Assembly: GCA_017521875.1 (NCBI GenBank)
Contig: JAFXBH010000031.1
Location: forward strand, 1 to 12,601
DNA from: Oscillospiraceae bacterium
GTDB lineage: Bacteria; Bacillota; Clostridia; Oscillospirales; Oscillospiraceae
DNA length: 12,601 nucleotides
Reading direction: 5' to 3'
This document shows positions 5,211 through 11,782 of this stretch, piece after piece (the stretch's first letter is position 1; each line of letters begins with the position of its first letter). Below the pieces are notes generated by a model that was given only the letters and a program-made list of their open reading frames with translations, ran no database searches and had not been told where the DNA came from. The position numbers and the translations under genes were made by a program.

Positions 5211-6625
5211 ACATCGATATTCCAGAACCGAATGAAAAGCAGAAACTCTTCCTTGCGGATCAGCATCGCCATGTTGCATACGGTGGCGCCAGAGGAGGCG
5301 GTAAGAGTTGGGCGGTCAGAGTTAAGGCACTTCTTCTTTGTTTGGCGTGGGCAGGGATCAAGATATTGATCGTGCGTAAGACCTATAAGGAACTTACAAA
5401 CAACCATATAAATCCTCTTAAACGGATGATTCCGAAAGAGGTGGCGCGATACAACAAGACCGAGAAGGTGTTTACCTTTGCCAATGGATCTACCATATGG
5501 TTTGGATACTGCGCCAGCGACAGCGACCTTGATCAGTACCAAGGCGCGGAGTATGATGTCATCTTCTTTGACGAGGCTACGCAACTGCAGGAGGAATGGC
5601 TGAAGAAGATCAACCTCGCGGTTCGTGAACCGAATGGGCTGCCGAAGAGAACCTATTACACCTGCAACCCCGGCGGAGTCTCTCACAATTACATTAAGCG
5701 GCTTTTTATTGAGCGCAAATATGAGGGCGCAGAGAAGCCCGAAAACTACAACTTCACGCAGGCTCTTGTTACTGACAACAAGGTGCTGATGGAAATCCAA
5801 CCCGAATACCAAGCGGAGTTGATGGCTTTACCACCGAAATTGAGAGAGGCTTGGCTATACGGCAGTTGGGACATCTTTGAAGGGCAGTTCTTCGAGGATT
5901 TCTATGACCGTGAGGAGCATTATTCCGATCGGCAATGGACTCATGTCATTGAACCCTTCGAGATCCCTGAAGGGTGGAAAATCTACCGATCCTTCGACTG
6001 GGGATACAATAAGCCGTTCTCCTGCGGATGGTGGGCGGTGGACTATGATGGCGTGGTGTATCGCATCCTTGAGTTATATGGATGTACGCAGACTCCAAAC
6101 GAAGGTGTCAAATGGACTCCTCCAAAGGTATTCTCGGAGATCCACCGCATCGAGACTGAGCATCGATGGCTGAAGGGCAAGAACATCATCGGTATAGCCG
6201 ACCCTGCGATATGGGATGCAGAGACCGGTGAGTCCATTGCGGATGTTGCGGCAAAGCATCAAGTGTATTTCCAACCGGGCGATCACAAGAGAATCCCCGG
6301 ATGGATGCAGATGCACTACCGATTTGCATTTGATGAGAACGGATTTCCGATGATGTATGTCTTCAACAACTGCAAGGCATTTATCAGAACGATACCGTTG
6401 CTCCAATATGATGAGCATAAACCTGAGGATCTGGACACCGATGGCGAGGATCATGTGGCGGATGAAGTTCGCTATTTCTGCATGAGCAGACCCATCAAGC
6501 CGAGGCAGGCGGCGGTACCCGATGAGTACCATAACAACCCGCTGAACATCTTCCTGGATATCCCCAAGGAAGATATCATGGCTAAGACAAGCAGACCCAA
6601 GATGGAGATTATAGGAGGCAAGTAA
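5198..6625 (+). CDS. terL: Terminase large subunit (packaging ATPase-nuclease)
   Basis: The 475-residue motor pumps DNA into proheads through the portal and cuts concatemers. TTG 5198 is used as start because GGGAGGTGAGG lies just upstream and the protein begins near the adenine-binding region. Walker A is GGARGGGKS (29-37). Walker B is DVIFFDE (120-126) with catalytic Glu126, followed by a coupling motif in TYYTCNPGG. The C-terminal RNase H-like nuclease shows three acidic positions: Asp267 in FDWGY, Asp335 in IADPA and Asp422 in ADEVRYF. Length is normal. It overlaps the small subunit by 13 bases and shares one base with the portal start (TAATG), so the three are probably translationally coupled. 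Confidence 0.96.
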   Translation: MAKVNIDIPEPNEKQKLFLADQHRHVAYGGARGGGKSWAVRVKALLLCLAWAGIKILIVRKTYKELTNNHINPLKRMIPKEVARYNKTEKVFTFANGSTIWFGYCASDSDLDQYQGAEYDVIFFDEATQLQEEWLKKINLAVREPNGLPKRTYYTCNPGGVSHNYIKRLFIERKYEGAEKPENYNFTQALVTDNKVLMEIQPEYQAELMALPPKLREAWLYGSWDIFEGQFFEDFYDREEHYSDRQWTHVIEPFEIPEGWKIYRSFDWGYNKPFSCGWWAVDYDGVVYRILELYGCTQTPNEGVKWTPPKVFSEIHRIETEHRWLKGKNIIGIADPAIWDAETGESIADVAAKHQVYFQPGDHKRIPGWMQMHYRFAFDENGFPMMYVFNNCKAFIRTIPLLQYDEHKPEDLDTDGEDHVADEVRYFCMSRPIKPRQAAVPDEYHNNPLNIFLDIPKEDIMAKTSRPKMEIIGGK

Positions 6626-8646
6626 TGGGGTTATTTGACCGTAAGAAAAAAGAGAATATAGACCCTGCACAGAGACAGCCGACCAACGAAGAGCAGATGA
6701 TGCGTAGACAGTCTGCTCCTCGCCCCGCGATGGAGGATGCCGCAAGAGAAGCCATTGCAAAGTCTATGGCGGCAAATGACGGCGCCGTGGATGGTTTCAA
6801 GGTTCTCGCGCAGGTGATCGGCAAAGAGCAGATTCATGCGGCGACTCAAACGCTGATGAAATACAAACAAGGCAAAGCCAATCTGGAGCAGAGAATCGTT
6901 GACAATGAGCAATGGTATAAACTCCGCCATTGGGAGTGCATGAGAGACAAGAAGCAGGTGGTTCAACCGACCTCTGCTTGGCTTTTCAACTGCATTGCCA
7001 ATAAACACGCCGATGCGATGGACAATTTCCCCTCCCCGAACATTCTCCCCAGAGAAGAGGGGGACAAGCCTGAGGCGGAGCGGTTGACTTCCATTGTGCC
7101 AGTCATTCTGGATCAGTGCGATTATGAGCAGGTGTACTCCGATGTATGGATGTATAAACTCAAGAGCGGCACCGGTGTATACGGTGTCTTCTGGGATAAG
7201 ACCAAACTGAATGGCTTGGGCGATATCTCCATTAAGAGAGTGGATCTGATTGATCTCTTTTGGGAGTCGGGCATCACCGACATTCAAAAATCCCGCCATG
7301 TCTTCCATGTGAAGTTAGTGGACAACGACCTTCTGATCAACGAGTATCCGCAGTTGCAGGGCAAACTCGGCACCTCCACTATTGATGTTGCCAAGTATGT
7401 CTACGATGATTCGGTGGACACAAGCAATAAGTCTGTTGTGGTGGATTGGTACTACAAGAAGGCTTCGGGCAGCAAGACGGTGCTTCATTATTGCAAGTTT
7501 GTCAACGATGAGGTGCTGTTTGCCACCGAGAACGATCCCAAGTTTGCGGAGCGTGGATGGTATGACCACGGCGAGTATCCCTTCATCTTCGATGTCCTCT
7601 ATCCTGTGGAGGGTACTCCTGCAGGATTCGGATATATCGATATCGGCAAGGATGCTCAAGCATATATCGACAGAGGCAATCAAGCCATTATGCAGAATAT
7701 GCTTGCCAATGCCAAACCGAGACACTTCATCCGTACCGAGGGCACCGTAAATGAAACGGAGTATGCCGATATGACCAAGGATTTTGTCCATGTGGATGGA
7801 AACCTCGGTCAAGACAGCATCCTTCCCATTCAGGGCAAGCCTCTCAGCAATGTCTATGTTGAGGTCATCCACGATAAGGTCGATGAACTCAAGGAGACCA
7901 CCGGAAACCGAGACATCTCCACCGGCGGCACCACTTCGGGTGTTACTGCGGCATCCGCGATTGCGGCGATGCAGGAGGCAGGCTCCAAACTCTCCAGAGA
8001 CAATAACAAGGCTTCCTACCGAGCCTTCCGCAGAATGTGTTTGATGATCATCGAATTGATCCGACAGTTCTATGACCTTCCGAGATGTTTCCGCATTATG
8101 GGCGAGAATGGTGCTGCACAATTCGTTCAATACAACAACGCAGGGATTCAGCCGCAGGCGCAGGGCGTGGAGATGGGTGTCGATATGGGATACCGCAAGC
8201 CGCTCTTCGATATTGAGGTAACTGCTCAAAAGCAGTCTCCCTACAGCAAGATGGCACAGAACGAACTTGCGCTTCAGTTCTTCAACGCAGGGTTCTTCAA
8301 TCCGCAGATGGCGGATCAGGCTCTCGCTTGCATTGATATGATGGACTTCGACCGAAAAGAGTTCATTATGCAGAAGATCGCCCAGAACGGCGGGATGTAT
8401 CAGCAGATGCTTATGATGCAACAGCAGATGCTGAGGATGGCGCAGATGCTGGATCGGTATGAAGGCACCAACCTTGCCGATCAGATTGCCGCAGGAATCA
8501 CCGGCGGTACCCCTGCCGCCCCTGCTCAAGGTGGCACGGCGGGAGGCGCGGCCAAGACCGAGGCACTCGGCGGAGAGGGTGGCGGTGAATCCACCCACAC
8601 CCAAAAGGCGAGACAGCGGGTGGCGGAGTCCACCGATCCCACCTAA
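6625..8646 (+). CDS. Portal protein, P22-like
   Basis: The 673-residue product starts at ATG 6625 after ATAGGAGGC. It forms the dodecameric DNA gate at one capsid vertex, bound by the terminase during packaging. The size, the NEQWYKLRHWECMR region, the DNFPSPNILPRE segment (about 133-144), GTGVYGVFWDK (182-192) and the helical NRDISTGGTTSGVTAASAIA part match long portals of the P22 type. The C-terminus is Met and Gln rich (MYQQMLMMQQQMLRMAQML), like a barrel or coiled-coil crown, then ends in a Gly/Ala-rich tail. A very long antisense frame lies across it, but that is a codon-bias shadow. The next gene follows after nine bases. Confidence 0.93.
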   Translation: MGLFDRKKKENIDPAQRQPTNEEQMMRRQSAPRPAMEDAAREAIAKSMAANDGAVDGFKVLAQVIGKEQIHAATQTLMKYKQGKANLEQRIVDNEQWYKLRHWECMRDKKQVVQPTSAWLFNCIANKHADAMDNFPSPNILPREEGDKPEAERLTSIVPVILDQCDYEQVYSDVWMYKLKSGTGVYGVFWDKTKLNGLGDISIKRVDLIDLFWESGITDIQKSRHVFHVKLVDNDLLINEYPQLQGKLGTSTIDVAKYVYDDSVDTSNKSVVVDWYYKKASGSKTVLHYCKFVNDEVLFATENDPKFAERGWYDHGEYPFIFDVLYPVEGTPAGFGYIDIGKDAQAYIDRGNQAIMQNMLANAKPRHFIRTEGTVNETEYADMTKDFVHVDGNLGQDSILPIQGKPLSNVYVEVIHDKVDELKETTGNRDISTGGTTSGVTAASAIAAMQEAGSKLSRDNNKASYRAFRRMCLMIIELIRQFYDLPRCFRIMGENGAAQFVQYNNAGIQPQAQGVEMGVDMGYRKPLFDIEVTAQKQSPYSKMAQNELALQFFNAGFFNPQMADQALACIDMMDFDRKEFIMQKIAQNGGMYQQMLMMQQQMLRMAQMLDRYEGTNLADQIAAGITGGTPAAPAQGGTAGGAAKTEALGGEGGGESTHTQKARQRVAESTDPT

Positions 8647-8655
8647 GGAGGATAT

Positions 8656-9000
8656 ATGGTCAAGGTAAGATTCGAGCATAGCGAGGATGGAAAGTCCCTC
8701 ATCCTCACCGCAAAAGGGCATTCCGAACAGGCGGACATCGGGCATGACATCGTATGTTCGTCTGTATCGATCCTCACTTACACCATCGCGCAGGTTGTTA
8801 AGACGATGCACGATCAGGGTAAGTTGAAGAAGAAACCCACGATTCGCTTGGAGAGCGGGGATGCCGTTGTCGTATGCAAGCCGAACAAGGCGTACTTCAA
8901 CGAGGCATATCACGCATTCTGCGTGGTGGAGACCGGCTATAACCTGCTCCATCACAACTATCCAAGGTTCGTGGATCTTAAAAAGTTTGGTGAGGCGTAA
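8656..9000 (+). CDS. prp: Prp-family cysteine protease (L27-processing type), probable prohead maturation protease
   Basis: The 114-residue product starts at ATG 8656 after AAGGAGG. It matches Prp (YsxB), the Firmicutes protease that trims the N-terminal extension of ribosomal protein L27: a first strand VKVRFEHSEDGKSLILTAKG, then GH(S) with His22, and GHDIVCSSVS with Cys34, the same positions as the catalytic pair of Staphylococcus aureus Prp, as I recall them. Length (about 105-115) is normal. It sits between portal and scaffold, the usual place for a prohead protease. The scaffold and capsid proteins just downstream both carry NLQxFA motifs, so they are probably its substrates. It might also act on host L27. 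Confidence 0.92.
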   Translation: MVKVRFEHSEDGKSLILTAKGHSEQADIGHDIVCSSVSILTYTIAQVVKTMHDQGKLKKKPTIRLESGDAVVVCKPNKAYFNEAYHAFCVVETGYNLLHHNYPRFVDLKKFGEA

Positions 9001-9055
9001 GCCTTAAATATAAACCAAGGAGTCGCTCCCCTTAAGAGCAGAAAGGAAAATGCTT

Positions 9056-9988
9056 ATGGAAAGCAAAAACATTCTCCTGCGACTCAATCTCCAGATGTTT
9101 GCCGAAGGCGGCGGTGGAGATGGTGGCACAGCCGCAGGAGCGGGCGAAACAGGGGTGGCCGCCGCACCTCAAGCAAAGGGCGTAAAATCCAATCCGCTTG
9201 CCGATGTCAAGTATGGCATCCAGGAGGATGGTGTGCAGGGCGCCGATGCACAGGAAACTACCGTTGAGACTCCTCCCGATCGCAACGCTGAGTTCGAGAA
9301 ACTCATCAAAGGGGAATACAAAGACCTTTTTGATGCTCGGATGCAGGACACGATCCAAAAGAGACTCAAAGGCACCAAGGAGACCGTTGAGAAGTATGAG
9401 GCTCTCTCTCCGACCCTTGAATTGCTCTCCCGAAAGTATGGAGTTGATGCAAGCGACATCAACGCTCTGAACAAGGCCATCGAAGAGGATGATTCCTACT
9501 ACGAGGAAGAAGCCTTGGAAAAGGGCATCACCGTACAGCAACTCAAGGAAATACGAAGGATGGAACGAGAAAATGCCGACCTGAAGAGACAGATGCGGGC
9601 GCAATCTGCGAAAGAGAATGCGGACCGGTTATATGCATCTTGGATGGAACAGGCGGAAAAGACCAAGGGAGTCTACCCCACCTTCAACCTGCAGGCGGAG
9701 ATGGCCAACCCTCAATTTGTGAATCTGTTGCGTAACAATGTGGATGTGCGGACGGCTTATGAGGTTCTGCACAAGGATGAGATCATCCCTGCGGCCATGC
9801 AGTTTACTGCCAAGACCGTAGAACAGAAACTTACCAACAAGATCATTGCCAACGGTGCGAGACCGTCTGAGAACGGTACCTCTTCCCAAAGTGCGGCGGT
9901 AGTAAAGAGTGATGTGTCACAACTCTCCAAGGCGGATAGAGAAGAAATCATCCGCAGAGTTCAACGAGGAGAGAAGATCCGTTTCTGA
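9056..9988 (+). CDS. Capsid scaffolding protein with N-terminal Prp cleavage motif
   Basis: Start taken at ATG 9056 (310 residues), nine bases after GAAAGG; the in-frame ATG at 9050 is too close to that site. The N-terminus reads MESKNILLRLNLQMFAEGGG, with an LNLQMFA motif like the L27 processing site, predicting a cut after Phe15. A flexible Gly/Ala-rich stretch follows, then charged helical segments including a coiled coil (EIRRMERENADLKRQMRAQS) and a basic C-terminus (EEIIRRVQRGEKIRF), the usual capsid-binding end of a scaffold. Assignment rests on position before the capsid gene, composition and the shared motif. It would line the prohead interior and leave before or during packaging. Confidence 0.82.
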   Translation: MESKNILLRLNLQMFAEGGGGDGGTAAGAGETGVAAAPQAKGVKSNPLADVKYGIQEDGVQGADAQETTVETPPDRNAEFEKLIKGEYKDLFDARMQDTIQKRLKGTKETVEKYEALSPTLELLSRKYGVDASDINALNKAIEEDDSYYEEEALEKGITVQQLKEIRRMERENADLKRQMRAQSAKENADRLYASWMEQAEKTKGVYPTFNLQAEMANPQFVNLLRNNVDVRTAYEVLHKDEIIPAAMQFTAKTVEQKLTNKIIANGARPSENGTSSQSAAVVKSDVSQLSKADREEIIRRVQRGEKIRF

Positions 9989-9995
9989 TAACCGA

Positions 9996-10033
9996 TTTGA
10001 TCTCCTTGCCCAATAACAGAAAAGGAGATTAAA
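9996..10033 (+). promoter_or_regulatory. Hairpin that would sequester the major capsid gene ribosome binding site
   Basis: TTTGATCTCCTT (9996-10007) pairs with AAGGAGATTAAA (10022-10033) over 12 bp with one G-U pair, leaving a 14-base loop. The right arm contains the AAAGGAG ribosome site of the capsid gene (ATG 10037). The left arm starts eight bases after the scaffold stop, so a ribosome finishing the scaffold would overlap its base and could open it. This suggests coupled or RNase-tuned capsid translation; the pairing is seen, the function is inferred. Confidence 0.55.
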
Positions 10034-10036
10034 AAC

Positions 10037-11035
10037 ATGAACGCTATTTACACCATTAACCTGCAGTTGTTTGCAGGTACCCTGAACACCCAAACCACTC
10101 TTCTGAACGGCGAAGGCAACAACCTTTCCCCTGAGATGAAGACCTTCTACGACATGACCCTTATCGATGAGGCTTCTGCTCAGTTGGTTCACGATCAGTT
10201 CGGTCAGAAGAGACCTATCCCCGCCAACGGCGGCAAGCGCATTGAGTTCCGCAAGTTCGACAACCTGCCCGATGCGATGACTCCGCTGACTGAAGGCGTT
10301 ACCCCCGATGGCAACAAACTGAATGTTTCTACCATCGAGGCTACCGTTGATCAGTACGGCGACTACATCGTGCAGTCCGATGTTCTGGAACTGACCTCCA
10401 TCGACAACACCATCGTTGAGGCTACCAAGATTCTTGGTAAGCAGGCAGGCTCCACTCTGGATGCCGTTGTCCGTGGTGTCCTGGCGGCAGGTACCAATGT
10501 TCTGTTCAGCGGCGGCAAGAACAAGCGTGGCGATTTGACCGCTGCCGACACCCTGAGTGTTCAGGATGTCAAGAAGGCTGTTGCCATCTTGAGAGCGAAT
10601 AACGCTCCCACCATCAACGGCGACTATGTCGCTATCATTCATCCCTATGCCGCCTACGATCTCATGAGCGATGAGAAGTGGGTTGAGGCGCATAAGTATG
10701 CAAAACCCGAAAACCTGTATACCGGCGAGATCGGTAAGATTGCAGGCGTCCGCTTTGTGGAGACCTCCAACGCTACCGTTTACGAAGGCGCTGCAGGCAA
10801 TGTCTTCGGTACCATCATCCTCGGCGAGGGTGCTTACGGCGTTACCGAGATCACCGGCGGTGGTTTGCAGACCATCGTTAAGCAGAAGGGTTCTGCGGGC
10901 ACCGGCGACCCCTTGGATCAGAGATCCAGTGTGGGTTGGAAGGCTCTGAAGACTGCCGAAAGACTTGTGGAGAACTATATGATCCGCATCGAGTCCATCG
11001 GCGAATTCTCCGCCAATGTCACGCCCAATGCCTAA
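10037..11035 (+). CDS. Major capsid protein, N4-gp56 family, with N-terminal Prp cleavage motif
   Basis: The 332-residue product starts at ATG 10037, nine bases after AAAGGAG. After the opening MNAIYTINLQLFAG it shows the N4-gp56 capsid pattern: MTLIDEASAQLVHDQFGQKR, GGKRIEFRKFDNLP, LTEGVTPDGNKLN, and the long helix region around STLDAVVRGVLAAGTN, then YVAIIHPYAAYDLMSD and a C-terminal ENYMIRIESI strand. It forms the HK97-fold shell. The NLQLFA motif predicts removal of 12 residues by cutting between Phe12 and Ala13. Codon use is strongly biased, as expected for the most abundant virion protein. It is flanked by hairpins on both sides. Confidence 0.95.
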   Translation: MNAIYTINLQLFAGTLNTQTTLLNGEGNNLSPEMKTFYDMTLIDEASAQLVHDQFGQKRPIPANGGKRIEFRKFDNLPDAMTPLTEGVTPDGNKLNVSTIEATVDQYGDYIVQSDVLELTSIDNTIVEATKILGKQAGSTLDAVVRGVLAAGTNVLFSGGKNKRGDLTAADTLSVQDVKKAVAILRANNAPTINGDYVAIIHPYAAYDLMSDEKWVEAHKYAKPENLYTGEIGKIAGVRFVETSNATVYEGAAGNVFGTIILGEGAYGVTEITGGGLQTIVKQKGSAGTGDPLDQRSSVGWKALKTAERLVENYMIRIESIGEFSANVTPNA

Positions 11036-11045
11036 TTGATCACTT

Positions 11046-11074
11046 GAGGGGAGGAGGAACTCCCTCCTCTCCTC
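11046..11074 (+). other. Strong stem-loop after the major capsid gene (attenuator or mRNA-stabilising hairpin)
   Basis: GAGGGGAGGAGG (11046-11057) pairs with CCTCCTCTCCTC (11063-11074) over 12 bp with one G-U pair and an AACTC loop. It starts ten bases after the capsid stop. Only a poor T run (ATTCAAATTTT) follows, so it is more likely a partial terminator or an mRNA 3' stabiliser than a full stop; the downstream genes belong to the same operon. Confidence 0.6.
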
Positions 11075-11095
11075 ATTCAAATTTTAGGAGGAACT

Positions 11096-11347
11096 ATGGC
11101 TAATACTACTGAAACCAAAGCAACCGAAAAGAAAGAGACCAAAAACACTGTTAAGATGGTCAAAATCAAACTGCCTCGCGGCAGAAAAGACGAAGGCGAT
11201 GCAACTGTCGGCGTAAACGGAAACATCTTCAAGATCAAAAGAGGTGTTGAAGTCGAAGTCCCCGACTATGTTGCCGATGTTCTCGCTAACAGCGAAGCAA
11301 CCACGGAAAAGGCTTTTGCCTACCAGGATTCGGTTCAGAAAAACTAA
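11096..11347 (+). CDS. Small basic protein after the capsid gene, 83 aa
   Basis: ATG 11096 follows TAGGAGG with four bases of spacing. The N-terminal 20 residues are a charged Thr/Lys/Glu-rich tail. The core (MVKIKLPRGRKDEG, then VGVNGNIFKIKRGVEVEVPD, then YVADVLANSE) is familiar from small proteins that directly follow N4-gp56-type capsid genes in Clostridia phages. The VNGxxxxIKRGVEVEVP part looks like a small beta domain. It could be a minor head or decoration protein, but I know of no direct proof. It sits between two hairpins, so its expression may differ from that of the capsid gene. Confidence 0.72.
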   Translation: MANTTETKATEKKETKNTVKMVKIKLPRGRKDEGDATVGVNGNIFKIKRGVEVEVPDYVADVLANSEATTEKAFAYQDSVQKN

Positions 11348-11352
11348 AGATT

Positions 11353-11378
11353 ATGGGGGAGTCCTTGCACTCCCCCAT
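11353..11378 (+). other. Stem-loop between small head gene and connector gene
   Basis: ATGGGGGAGT (11353-11362) pairs perfectly with ACTCCCCCAT (11369-11378), a 10-bp stem with a CCTTGC loop. It begins five bases after the upstream stop. Only three T residues overlap and follow the stem, so full termination is doubtful; partial attenuation or mRNA processing within the head operon is more likely. Confidence 0.55.
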
Positions 11379-11398
11379 TTCCGAATGGAGGGACATTT

Positions 11399-11770
11399 AT
11401 GACCATTATTGAAGCAATCACCTATATCGATAATATTAAGCCGAACACATATTCGCAGGAGGATAAGGTCAAATGGCTTTCCAACCTTGACTGCACAATA
11501 AAAAATGAAATCATCGACACCCACGAAGGTGCCGATGCAATTCAATTCAGCGGATACGGCGATGATACAGACATTCACACCGAACTGCTTGTTCCGTCTC
11601 CGCACGATGATATGTATCACAAGTGGCTTGAGGCACAGATCGACTATGCCAACGGCGAATACGGCAAGTATAACAACAGTATGACGATGTTCAATACTGC
11701 ATATTCGGCATATGCGAATTACTACAACAGAACCCATATGCCGCTTGGGACGAAAATAAAATTCTTTTAA
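11399..11770 (+). CDS. Probable head-tail connector/adaptor protein, 123 aa
   Basis: ATG 11399 follows GGAGGGA by six bases. The sequence (MTIIEAITYIDNIKPNTYSQ at the start, WLSNLDCTIKNEIIDTHEG in the middle, then TELLVPSPHDDMYHKWLEAQ and YNNSMTMFNTAYSAYANYYN near the end) matches a common Clostridia phage family placed just after the capsid gene. The helical layout and position suggest the first adaptor ring under the portal, as gp6-like or gp4-like connectors form. No catalytic motif is present. Function is inferred from position and family memory. The next gene begins 13 bases later. Confidence 0.68.
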   Translation: MTIIEAITYIDNIKPNTYSQEDKVKWLSNLDCTIKNEIIDTHEGADAIQFSGYGDDTDIHTELLVPSPHDDMYHKWLEAQIDYANGEYGKYNNSMTMFNTAYSAYANYYNRTHMPLGTKIKFF

Positions 11771-11782
11771 GGGGGATAGACA

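Noticed and set aside
5072..5812. Antisense open frame of 246 codons across both terminase genes
   Set aside because: It lies opposite well-supported terminase sequence including Walker A and B, and its product shows no motif.
7315..8955. Antisense open frame of 546 codons across the portal and the protease gene
   Set aside because: The + strand proteins are clear family members here. The product is rich in His, Leu, Ile and Arg with no domain pattern, and biased codons in the portal gene leave few stops on the other strand. It has no convincing ribosome site.
9017..9033. Small stem AAGGAG/CTCCCCTT before the scaffold gene
   Set aside because: It needs a two-base bulge, has a three-base loop and lacks a T run; too weak to call a terminator or regulator.
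10256..10262. TTCGACA, a possible 0A box (Spo0A site) on the minus strand
   Set aside because: It is inside the capsid coding sequence. A 7-base match is expected about once or twice by chance in 12.6 kb on two strands.
9917..11080. Antisense open frame of 387 codons across the capsid gene
   Set aside because: It mirrors the strongly codon-biased capsid gene. The product has no recognisable domain and the frame crosses hairpin DNA and intergenic spacers.
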